A DNA stretch of 64,000 bases, taken from Litomosoides sigmodontis. Lineage: Eukaryota; Nematoda; Chromadorea; Rhabditida; Onchocercidae. Numbering within the stretch: the first letter of the stretch is position 1; every line of letters starts with the position of its first letter. Shown in pieces: positions 25,001 to 35,905 of this stretch. The stretch spans positions 4,074,507-4,138,506 of the forward strand of contig OY718803.1 in the NCBI GenBank assembly GCA_963070105.1, in the 5' to 3' direction. Both the position numbers and the translations under genes were made by a program. The notes under the pieces were generated by a model. The model ran no database searches, was not told the origin of the DNA, and worked only from the letters and a program-made list of their open reading frames with translations.

Positions 25001-26160
25001 GTATAAATTCCTGCTATGATACTTTTAAGACATTGAAATATCGCCCTAAAGAGATAAAAAAGGGAAGAAGGCTTACTTGTCGTATTAAACTCTGTTGAAT
25101 TCTGCCTTTGGTTGACATTATTTATACTAAACTTAACATAGCCCTGCCCAGACTGGACCTGACTCAGTTTCCTCTGCTTTTCCGATTCTAAATTATCTTT
25201 CTTCAGTATGTATATTTCCAAATTAAGAAATTTGATACATTTTCTGCATGCTTACTTGGTATTGGGAAGGAGATTAGACACCGTAACAAGCAATCTATGA
25301 TGTTAAGCAGTGCATCACAGATTATTTTGTTAATGATATTCATTTTTTCTTATTGGAAGAAGCACGTTGACATTGAGCAGTAAAATTTGCTATCAGATGT
25401 TGAGAGATTTTGGAAAGTAGAAGAGTGACGATGTATAGGATCGATATGATAGTGCAAATCTAATCTGCATCATAAGACCATAATAGCTGTGCTGGCATAC
25501 TACATGGCTTGTTTTGCTAGCTTTTGTCACAATAATATTATGATGAGTGATGAGCATTAGACGAATTACGTTTTCCGGCATTTTTTTGGAAGAAAATGAG
25601 AAAAGACGAAATTGCTGAACAAGATATATGGTCTAGTTCCAAAAGAATAAGAAAGTAGGAAGAGTAACCTACCAACAACACGTCGCGAAATGAACATTTG
25701 AAGAAATTGAATCTAGTAGTGCGGTTCCGGTGGTGCACTGTATTGCTGCCTTGGTTCACTTTCAACTTTAATAATCAGCTGTAAAGGGAAGAATCGGTTA
25801 GGAAGAATTGTTATAATCGTGGTTGATATCGTAAAGTACGTAAACGCATTTGTGCAAGTGTTGCTCAACCTATATATTATTCATTAGTGGTTTCAATCTT
25901 TTATAGGCTCTGTTCTTTAGAATCGATACGTGAATACAGGCATTGAAGAAATATTGAACGCTTTACGTAGAGTGTTCACTGGTGTAAGGCCTGATGTTGA
26001 TGATAGAAATTTCGTTGTCGGTAACCTGGGAGAACGTAATCAGGAAGCTATCATTGCAATGTATGAAATGGCCAATTTGGAGATGGAGGCAAGGGAGATG
26101 CAGCAGGAGCGCGAAGCAACTGGTGATGATGGCGAAGGTGATTCGTCTGGAGTGCCGTAA
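19049..26160 (+). CDS. TCF25: TCF25 / NULP1 homologue
   Basis: The gene has eleven phase-matched exons and 621 codons (human 676). Exons: 19049-19182, 19457-19697, 20033-20174, 20586-20716, 21005-21089, 21366-21658, 21934-22047, 22217-22335, 22613-22774, 23692-23896, 25921-26160. The N-terminus is acidic and Lys-rich, with the nuclear-localisation-like cluster KKEKKIIRRKKKGKKK. The TCF25 domain follows: YHLDSLLIMAELMRQQEDYQ, RLIYRLDPVSDPLAIML, REYNYLILLYNTLQ, NLDRLPNFAYSVALA, and APRNI-like VGVPRNIERHAYL. TCF25 (yeast Rqc1) is part of the ribosome quality-control complex with listerin and NEMF, and has also been described as a nuclear transcription repressor. The tenth exon starts at 23692 because GAGGAAAATA restores phase and matches the family RK-x-x-Y segment. 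The last intron (2 kb) holds a candidate antisense gene. Confidence 0.92.
24597..25697 (-). CDS. Candidate small gene nested in a TCF25 intron
   Basis: Three exons on the minus strand, 25697-25673, 25187-25077 and 24750-24597, join with matching phases (1, 1, 2) and near-consensus splice sites (donors GTAGGT, GTAAGC, GTATGT; acceptors TTTAG, CTTAG). They give 96 codons starting MFISRRVV and including GQGYVKFSINNVNQ, then ARHFFGFLARQGDILKMILD and a Lys/Glu/Asp-rich stretch. The first eight residues are basic and hydrophobic. An in-frame stop lies upstream of the ATG, and a TTTACAG ending at 25778 could accept a spliced leader. I do not recognise the family. The last exon is unresolved: several short extensions in the right phase exist between about 24440 and 24520. 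It could also be a chance set of open segments. Confidence 0.4.
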
Positions 26161-28309
26161 AAGTCAGAGTAAGGAGCTAAAGGAAAATTTTATGCAAATA
26201 GCTGTTAGCACTTTCATGCACTTTTTGTTGTGGGTCGTGTTGCAAAATGATGGCTGTTCATCAAGTATACTGATCTTTCCACCTGTCCATATATATGTAT
26301 CCCCTTGAGGATATAGGATGGGAAAAAAACGAGGAAAGGAAAGGAACTCCCATTTGCATACATTTTAATCACATTTAGCATTTCTTGCGACATGATGCCA
26401 CCATTTCTTCATACGCTTAAATGATCGCAATCGTTGCTGATTTTGTTTGTTTGGAGAGAGACAGAGTGAGTGAGAAAGAGAGAAGAATTGCATTATGAAG
26501 ACACGAAGTTCAGAGTATCCACCTGTGGGTTTTTTCATGTGCAAATTAAATAATTTGCTTTCGAGCTGTGCAAACATTAGGGAATTAAAAAAATATTTTT
26601 CTTATGGAAGTGGGATTTCTTTCCTTGTCGTTGAAAAGGGAAAGGTTAGAACATTAATTAGGAAAGAAGGTATAAATTTATTGTGAAATGTAAATTACTA
26701 GTGTTTTTCATGAAGTATTTAATTGGTGAAACCAAGTTTTCGGATTAGTTGCACAAAATAAATGAAAACTTAATAATTGTAAGAATTAAAAGCAGTTCTG
26801 GAGTAACAAGACACAACATATAAAAGCGAGGAAAGCTTGAAATTTCTTGAAGGAGACATCAGTTAATAAAACGGAGTTGAATTTTTCGAACTTACTTCCA
26901 CCTTATGTCAGAAACGTAAAATAGAAACTGTTCTTACACCTTATGTTTATTAGGAAATGAAAAGGAAAAAGAGCTAATGAATGGAATAGAGAAAGAGCTC
27001 AAGGCTCTCATCCACTAATTTCCTTTTTGCCTCTCACCATCTTAATATTGCAAAAATCATTCGTGCTGGATTTTTTTTCTACAAACTGCGCTAATCTAAT
27101 GATGTGCTTTAGCTCAACTTAGTCTTATATTAAAATCAATAAGTTCATGAAAGAAATATAATGTTAGCTTTGAGGATCATTGGTTAGAATGCATTACAAG
27201 AAATCGAGCCATATTACTTGCTGCACTTTTATGTTAAGTCAGCTAGCAGTGTCTGCATACGGAGGAAAACAATTTTGCGCAAAAAATGTAAAGTAATATA
27301 TGTTTTCGATCTTAGTTAAATTTTTATCAACAATTTCTGTTTTATCATCAAGTCTTGTTTTTGAATTCATGATATTCTCCAAAAAAGTTGTTTTGGTGAA
27401 GTTGGTTCTTTGGGAAAAGAAAGCAAGAACGAAATTAATAGTAAATTATTTGCAAAGAAAGATGCAATATTATATTCTATTAGTATTAGTAACGATACAA
27501 AGATAGTAAGAAGCATGAAGATTTGAGCACTTTTGCAAATATAACTAGAATTTGATACATTTCTGGACGAATAATTTATTTTTTTTCCATTTTCATTCTA
27601 ATTCATATGTTATATTTTATCCTGAAACTCGGATTTCTAGCGATTCTCATACTCTTAGTTATATGTTTTACGCTATAGATCACACTACTCTTCTCGATAT
27701 GCTTGAGTAACGTGATAAAATCCGAAGTGTTGTTTAAAATTTCAATCCTGCATAATTTACTCCTGAGTATGGCATTGCATATTTCTGATGGTGAATATTC
27801 ATCATATTAGTTTTATTCTTTTTGCAGCTACTCTTCAAAATGAATGATGTGTAGTTGATAATTATGCTTTCTCCACTGTTCTCATTAATCAACTTGATTT
27901 TTTGGTACTGTTTGCTAGTTGTTTATTTCTGTCCTTGTTTAGCACTATGTATAATCTTGTTCACTACATATTCAAATTGTTCCGTTATGTATGTTTTTTT
28001 ACGATGAAGTTGGAAATGCTTAATAAACATTTTTTCAATGTTGTTTCTTGTTGAAAACGACAAAAAAGTCCGCAAGTAGTCGGCCGAATTACAGCTATTT
28101 GAGGGTTCATTTCCTAAGTCATTTCCCAAGATGAAGAGCAAGTTTTACGCAGAATTCAGATAGGGTAGATGAATTTTCTAAAATACAACTAAGCGTAAAT
28201 TGGCACATAAACTGTTCCCTTTAAGTTTGAAATTATTAAACATTCGAACTTTCAATTTCCTTTTTGAATTCTTCTTGTCGTCTGTTCATATTTTCTCAAT
28301 GTGATACAG
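26161..28309. other. Intergenic region between TCF25 and RPC6
   Basis: This is 2.1 kb of AT-rich DNA with no supported exon. It should contain the TCF25 3' untranslated region (an AATAAA lies near 26757) and the RPC6 promoter. A short GA-rich run lies near 26455-26485. The two genes face the same way, but the distance is too large for a typical worm operon. Confidence 0.55.
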
Positions 28310-28313
28310 TGGA

Positions 28314-30173
28314 ATGTTGAAGACATGCTATATTGGATTAACAAATGATCTGCGCAATCTTGTCAATATGATCAAAGAAGAAGAAGCTTCTACATCACAG
28401 ATGGATGTGCTTGCTGTCTTGGCAAGTAATGAGGATGGCTTAAATAGCGAAGATTTGATGAAGCAAACTGCTGGAATGGATGTGAAAGCGCGAGGTGAAG
28501 CAGTTAATGCCTTGTTATCATCAGGTAAAATCGAAATGCTGCCTGGTCATACGCCTGGGGCATTTGTCTTACGTTTAAGGAAAGGTACACAAATTGCTGG
28601 TGCAACACATGAGGAACAACTGGTAAGCATTTCTTCAATGTTGTTTATAATCTTAACATAGCTGTTCAGACGTACTAAAATTATACTGGATCGACGAGCA
28701 AGCTGTTTAACTTTACGGTGATTGGCTTTAATCTCTTGGTATTTATATTTTCATTTCCGTTCATTTTCTACGGCATGACATTTTTCATCATATTTTCACC
28801 GTTATCATTACTCAATGTTCTCAGACTTTTTATGACCTACGCTGTTTGAACGTGAAATGATATTTTACTTTATAGATTTATTCGTTGATCGAAGAATCGG
28901 GTAAAAAGGGTATTTGGATACGAGACATCCGTGATCGGACCGGTTTATCACAGACGCAAATGCGCAAGGTCCTGAAAGTGTTAGAACAGCGCAAACTTGT
29001 TAAATCGATTAAGGTTTGTTTTCAACTTTTGATTTACCATTTCCAAACCTTATATATTCAGGTCATGCTACAAATTATACAACTTACGTTGTGATGGAAG
29101 ATCAAATCTAAAAATACCAATTTCTAGATTTGATTTTCCATTTCAAAGGAAGTTTGTGGTATGTGTAATAATTGTTGCCTGTGTTCATAAAATCGTGATG
29201 AACAGTAATTTGCAGATGCACTCTAATTGCTGCGGAATAGCATTTCTTTACAGGCGGTAGGTACGACAAAAAAGTGCTACATATTGCATGATGTAGTGGC
29301 AGATGAATCGTTGACAGGTGGAACATTCTATTCCGACCAGCAGCTGGATTCGCAATTCGTCGAAACTTTAGCACATATTTGTGTGGCGATGTTGCAGGTG
29401 GATTTTAGTTAGAGTTATCGAAATAGTGTTTAGCTTTACTGAACGGGAAAACGAAAGCAACTACAATTCTGATTGAATCTAGACCAAAGCTAAAAACGAT
29501 TAATTAAAAAGGCAATTATTTGTTATACGTTTTAAATTTATTCTAAAAATTTCGAAGACGCTTTGAATAATTTGAATTTGTTGCAAAGCTTTATAAAAAC
29601 TGATGATGGAAATGCTGTTCCGAATTAGAATTATCGTATTTTGATATCGTTAACATAAATATAATGAGATTGATTAAGGTGTTATTGTTGTACCTTATTG
29701 TTTGTGTGGAAACTATGAAATTTATACATTAAGAACTTACTTGGTGATTATATTTTTAACTAAACATATTGAATTACTTATATCAGCTATGGCTATACTT
29801 TTAACCTCGAGTGAAAAAAGTGTTATAGAGTAAGCGGAAATCCTCTGAGGATAACCACAAAAATGATCCCGAAGCTGCTCGAGAGTTTGCATTTGTTCGT
29901 TCCAGCGAGGTGGCGCAATTCATTCGCGAAAAGGGTGTTTGTCGTGTACAACTGACTGTTGCGGACATTGAGAGTATTCTTTCAGTAGCACTGTTGGATG
30001 GTTTCATTGAACGACGAGCGGACGGTATGTATCGTGCCCTAACAACTAAGGTGACCCGTTGTACTGCCTGTCTTTGTCCTTGTATTCATTGTCCTGTTGA
30101 GTCTGATTGTAAACCAGGCCATATTATATCACCGCAGAATTGTGAATATTTTACCAGTTGGCTAGGCTGGTAA
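28314..30173 (+). CDS. POLR3F: RNA polymerase III subunit RPC6 (RPC34, POLR3F)
   Basis: Four phase-0 exons, 28314-28622, 28876-29013, 29254-29397 and 29829-30173, encode 311 residues (human 316). Tandem winged-helix domains are seen: LAVLASNEDGLNSEDLMKQ for the first, and IEESGKKGIWIRDIRDRTGL with LKVLEQRKLVKSIKAV for the second. The family signature SLTGGTFYSDQQLDSQFVE and the C-terminal cysteine cluster TRCTACLCPCIHCPVESDC, ending GHIISPQNCEYFTSWL, follow. These Cys residues ligate an Fe-S cluster in the human subunit. RPC6 bridges Pol III to TFIIIB at promoters opening for tRNA and 5S genes. The start MLKTCYIGL follows an ACAG acceptor five bases upstream; a later Met (MIKEEEAS) is an alternative. 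The last acceptor TTATAG at 29828 restores the family Ser-Lys junction. Confidence 0.93.
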
Positions 30174-30343
30174 CATTCGGGTGCGTCAAAGTTGTTTCTT
30201 ATCATTGAGTATTTTTTATGAGAAATACTTTTGTTTGTTAAAATTTGCCTTGTAAAATTTCGAAGTTCTCTAAAATTAAACAAAAACATAGTTCGATTTT
30301 TCCGCATCATCTGCCATAATGACATAAAACTGCTTTTCGTGTT

Positions 30344-30349
30344 AATAAA
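30344..30349 (+). promoter_or_regulatory. RPC6 polyadenylation signal
   Basis: AATAAA lies 171 bases after the RPC6 stop codon. It is the first canonical signal on that strand. Confidence 0.5.
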
Positions 30350-32035
30350 TGCAGAAAAAAATCAATTTTCCATTGGTTTTATAAGTTCTGAAAAACAAAA
30401 TAAGAAAGTTATTACACACATGAGGATTTCATTTCAATTCTCCCCTGGAGATTCATATTAGTTCCAGATGAAGTTTCTTCATCCGCAAAAAAAACCGTCT
30501 CATGAGTGGTAAAGCATAATTGCTATGTAAAGGATTTATTCACACGCAATAGTAAGGGATTCTTGATTTAGTGCCGTTTATAGCTTAAACATTGTTTTCT
30601 TATTTCTTTCGTGCTTTCAATTCATTTATTTATTTGTTGATATGGAAGAATTCTTCAAACAGAATCGCTAACTTCGACTTTTCTCTACGCACTCGTAATG
30701 GCGAGAATTAGGCTATTTGAAGATAAGCGCAAGCTGAAAATTTATAAATCCGGCTGGTGTACATCAAAGGTCAAGAATGGAGAAGCAAATTTAGCATTAC
30801 TTTCCTACAGACCACCATATTGAAGAGAAAGAACGCGTTTAATTTCTCTAAAGCAAACTTATCATAATTTTTTAAAAATAAAGTCTGTTAAAATCGAATA
30901 TAATTCTTGAAGTTTCGAAATTTGCCATTGATGTGTGTAACCCACTGATTGTGTCGTACGAGATTGAAACGTTGGAATTGCCCCACTCATTGCTAGCTAT
31001 TTCCCTCATAGATCTAAAAGAGGGTTATTTTACCCGAGTGCCCTCCTCCAAGTGTGATAACAACTTTGGTGTCCGACCTTTACTAGAAGTGATGAAAAGT
31101 CAGGAATGATATCGCGAACTAATTATGATGGAAGCAAGCCTGATGTTTAACATGTCCGCTGATCACTGACAGCTGAATTGCGCAATCAGTGTTGGGAAGA
31201 TATGTCTGCTCTTTGACCTAATTTAATTCTTTTGCTCCTGCAGTAAAATGGACAGAACATAATTTGCACCTTTGCCATTGAACGGTAGATTACTGTGCAA
31301 AAAGAAGCGGAAAGTAGCAGTGTAGTAGAATTTAAAATTCAAAAGTTGCATCTTGCAGCGCACGAAATATCATAATTGAAGCATTAAGAATTAATTTTGT
31401 AATTTGGAAGTTTCATAGATTTATCGTTCACGTGAAGTTTTTTTTCTGTTTGCAAGAAGACAGATCATAAGAGTGGGTGGAATGTGAAATTAATGAAAAT
31501 TTTTTGAGAGAAATGCAATTGGAAGCATCTACATAGGGAAGAATGGGAAGGGAATGTTTGTATGACTTCCTCAAAGTTATTATTGTTTGATGCAAAAGAA
31601 TTTGGAAATTTAAAAGTAAGCCATTGAAAATAGTCACGTGGTGATATGCTTCCAATGATAACATCTGATAACATCATAGCTTAGCTTAGCCGTCAACAAG
31701 CACTTATTGATGGAAATGCAATATAATCAACAAAGATTTTGAAAATGTCACTTCAGAGAGAGGATGTGAAGCGGTGAAATAGTTTAGTGATAGGATGAAG
31801 GAACAGTGATAAAAGGGAATGTGATAGGGAGAGAGAGAGGGAGAGAGAGGAAAGCTTAGTGAAATTATTGACATTTGCGAAGGGTGAGAAGAATCTCGAG
31901 CTCAAAGCTTGAGGTGCCAAAAGAGAACGGGAGTGGCTTGGAGAGGAATTAGAGCAGCTTTGTTAAGGTGGTGATTTGCTTTCCTCTTTGCTTCATCCCA
32001 CTGTCCTTCTCCCTTTCTCTGATATTTCCATTCGT

Positions 32036-32205
32036 CCACCACCACCACCACCACCACCACCAACACCACCATCACCAGCATCACCAGCACCACGACTATC
32101 ACTACTAACCAACCGTACCCGATCGCCACTACCACCACCATCACCATCATCATCACTAACACCACTACCACCGCCACCACCACTATCACTACCATCATCA
32201 GCGAC
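32036..32205. repeat. Imperfect (ACC/ATC)n trinucleotide repeat
   Basis: A pure run of CCA units (about 32037-32062) grades into interrupted CAC/ATC/ACC units over roughly 170 bases. It ends 145 bases before the dystrophin start codon, so it falls in the promoter or 5' untranslated region. One frame gives a long Pro-rich open frame and the opposite strand Gly/Asp-rich and Val/Met-rich ones; these follow from the repeat. Confidence 0.85.
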
Positions 32206-32349
32206 ACACTGAGCGTCATCGACATCAGATTCCTTCCCGTCAGAAGTATTGCGGTCAATCGTTGCACGCTCGCTCGATAGACCTGTCTGTCTGTGTGGGT
32301 GTGTGCGTGTGTTCATCTCCCAACGGTCGTACACGCGTCTACGCTGTAA

Positions 32350-35300
32350 ATGCTCTTCTCAGGAAGTTCCTCAACAAAAGTAAAAAAGGATGAGAAAAAG
32401 GAGAAGAAATTAGAAAAAGGTACGGCTTTCACATGCTGCATTTCTGGTTTTCGCTTGTCACTTAATTAATTGCTACTTTCATTAACGAAACTTTCTCTTA
32501 CTTACAGCCCGCTAATTAGTATTCTTAATTATGTAAGTGATTCTCATCACTTGTCCATTTCTACCCTCAATTCCCTCTTCATCTCATCTAACTTCGTTTC
32601 AAGCGGTATCTTGCTCGGACTGTTCCTTAATATTTAAATTAAAACTTAAAAATGTTGACAATCAAAATATTTGTTGTTTATACCTAACGCACTGCACCGC
32701 TTTCTCCCTTGAAAAATAATAGTAATTTGTGAAAATTTTATTGAAAATGATTAATTGGGGAAAAATAAATTATAGTAGAAAGTTCTGTTTCTTTTAACTT
32801 TAACTAACTTACCTTAACGAAGGATTTCTCTTCTCTCCTTTACCATCGCTCTATTAGGAAATGAAATGATTTGCAATTGAAGGAATGGGTTATTCATCGA
32901 TTTCATTGGACTTCTCAACTTCCCAAGAATACCAAAATACCCCTTAATCATCCCTCTGTTTCTTTCTCTTTCTCTCTCTCCCTCTCTGTCTTTCTCTCGC
33001 TCTTTCTTCATGCGAACATCTTCACAACATATTATAATTAGTTACAATTTTTTGCATGAATTAATTAAATTTAATGTTATCTATGATGTAAATGAAAATT
33101 AACTACTTTCGCCTTCCTTTCATAATCACCAAGGTTATCTTTACTATGCCGATTTGATGAAATTTATGATAATGTCGTTCAAAGGAGCAACCAGGCCGTA
33201 ATTGATCTTCTCTCACAGTTTATTAAAATATTCCGATAGTTACTTTCCTTCTCCCTCTCTTTCTATTACAATATCGTTCAATTCAATCGACCCATTTCCT
33301 CATGCCAGTTGATTAGCATTAATTGAAAAATATATAGAAAAATTCAGTATCATAAATTTGATTAATTAAAAGTTAAAAAATCAATGTTTTTCCCTTCTGA
33401 AAACTTGCAATTCAATGAGTTTGAAGAATTCAAAATTCCAAACTATCAATCAAAGGGGTCATTAATCAAAAGCTCAGTAGTTTCAATTGCATGATGAAAA
33501 TTTATTGAGTGAACAAAAGTTACTTTTACTTAATTTTGCAAGGAACTTGTGAACTAAATGCATCCTTGGAGGAATCATAAAATGCCGTAAGGATGACTCA
33601 TTGTATCGGATGATATTAATTTTATGGAAACTCATTGAAATTAACAATTTCAATTGGTGAGAAGTATTTGAGAAATTTGAAATATTTCTTGGGATGGAAT
33701 GGACGGATGAGAATTTAATTTGAAAGCAACGGTCTCATCGGACTTCCGGTCATTCGCTGCAGCAGCTAATTTTGCTTCATTGAAGGCGCAACTGTTGCTA
33801 ATATGTGACTATTAAAGAAAAAAGATGCGTAGGCGATGCTGAATAATTCATTTTTCATTTAAGGTCAGGGATGCGAAGGAGAGAGAATGAGAGAGAAAGA
33901 GAGAGAGGAAAAGATAGTTCATTATGAAATATTAGAAACTTTCATTATTAGCTACTTAATGACGCCTTCCTTGAATGGAAGTAGTTTTGAAATTTCATTT
34001 TTCATGCAAATGTTATTACCAAAAAAAAGAGAAAAATTGGAAGTAACTGATTTGCAGATGATCGTTACGATATTCAGGAAGCCGTGTTCGTGCGTTGGGC
34101 AAACTCGTTAGCTGGCGGAACAGTGAGAGAGTTGAACGACATTATCGATACGAAATTTCTATCTGTTTTTGTGCAACTTATCACCGGCGATTCATTTGTA
34201 AAATTTATGGACGTTTTCAAAATAAAATTAATTATATTGAAGTGTAGATTTTCTTAAAATGAAATTTGTAAATTCAGTGCTTTGAAATTCCATTCCTCAG
34301 CTTCCTCCTCTCTTTTTGTTGTATTTCGAGATCAGGAAGAAAAGAGGATACTCATAGAGAGTTGTATCAGTACACATTAACATTAAGTTTGAAATTAACT
34401 ATCAGGCTGTGCCGGATTGCTTCGTTTCCTGATAGCATCCGATGATCCGTATACTTTCAGGTGAGCTCAGGTTCTCGAACACAGGATATAGCAAATGCTC
34501 TTCGACTTATCGATAATGATGAGCGTTTTAGTCAGATAAGCATCAATGAAATTGTTGATGGAAACCCTCGAGCCATATGTTCCGCTGTTTGGCAACTCAT
34601 ACAAATTTTCTGGAAGAGGTCTGCCACTGTTTAGATTATATGAAAATTTAAATTTTTACCATAATATTTGATAATAAGCGTAAAATGCAATTTTTAAATT
34701 TTTATCGTGGACGTAGCAAATTGTCGCTTGAGAATTTTGTTAATTAATATAAATGACGTTGCTTTATCGTTTCTATTCCTATGCGAGGTGCAGAAGTAGC
34801 ACAAGGAGAAATACCTTTGAACATCATAAATTATTTATTGCAATCTCAAAATTTTACTTGAATTTCAGATTTGCTCCAGCTGACGTGCGTGACCAAAAGT
34901 TGGCCGAAGCGCTGAAAGATTGGTGTGTTGAACGAGCGCAACGATTTGGAGTACAAATTAACGATTTTATCACGTCATGGAGAGATGGCTATGCCCTAAA
35001 TGCCATCTTATTGTCTTATAAGTTAATTTGTTTCCATAATAGTTGATAATAAGCGTAAAATGCAATTTAGCATTAACGACGCTTTAGCAGATTAAGAGAG
35101 GAATCTCAGGAGTTTTAAATTTCACCTACAATTTTGTCCATCAATTTCTCAGAGAATTCTCGATGATGGAGTTCGGAGCATATTCAATCTGTAATTTAAA
35201 ACAGTATGCAACTTCCACTGGACATGATTGAATAAAAAGTTGACAATTAACTTTAGGAAAAGAGACAAGTTCGGAATGAACTAGTCTTTGGACAAGGGAA

Positions 35301-35905
35301 ATAAGGAATTTAACAGGTGAATAATTAAGAGAGAGATGTTTAATTATTTTTAGCCCACAGCTATTCGGTATGAGTCATTTGCAAAATATGCGGGCAGTTG
35401 ACCGTATCGAACATGCGATGGGTCTAGTAGAACGAGATGTTAATATCCCGCGACTTCTGCAACCAAAAGGTTTCGCACCTTTCATCTTTCGGTAGATTAG
35501 CTGTATATGCCCTGTGTGGTACTCGTACAGTTACTATGAATGGTCAGATGTTAAACTAGCTGTATGCATTGGCAGAAAATTATTTTTTTTTCAGATTTTT
35601 CCAGCGAACATTTAGATATGAAAAGTGTTGCGTGCTATCTGATGGTGCTTTACCTCTCCTTAACCGCCAGAGTTCCATCACCAGAATCTCAAACTCAGCC
35701 GCGGCAACCAATAGAATCATTGGGTGCTTTTAAAAGTCCACAAAATCCGATCAAAAGAGATGCATTGGACGACAGTTCACGGTCCATGATAGATCCAGTA
35801 TTGCCATCTGGAGAGACTGAGACGGAGTATCTGGCAGCAAGCAATCTCGAGCAGTTTTCTTCCGCTCCAACATCCAGCAGCAGGCAGTCGCAGCAGATCA
35901 ACGAA
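32350..35905 (+). other. dys-1: Dystrophin N-terminal actin-binding region and hinge (exons 1-6)
   Basis: Exons: 32350-32419, 34058-34197, 34461-34618, 34869-35021, 35354-35469, 35595-35905. The first intron is 1.6 kb. CH1 runs from [17 protein letters not shown] to [13 protein letters not shown] and keeps the final [12 protein letters not shown] helix, but its usual D-G-x-x-L-L-x-L-L-E segment is replaced by [19 protein letters not shown]2 is more typical: [72 protein letters not shown]. After it comes about 80 residues rich in Ser, Pro and Gln, equivalent to hinge 1. Confidence 0.88.

Larger units (their letters stand above)
30174..32349. other. Upstream region of dystrophin
   Basis: This region holds the RPC6 3' end, a GA-rich run (about 31829-31852) and an ACC/ATC-rich trinucleotide repeat just before the dystrophin start. 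I see no supported coding exon. It should contain the promoter and 5' untranslated region of dystrophin's long form. Confidence 0.55.

Noticed and set aside
31902..32334. Pro-rich plus-strand and Gly/Asp- or Val/Met-rich minus-strand open frames
   Set aside because: They follow from the ACC/ATC trinucleotide repeat, which yields open frames in several registers.
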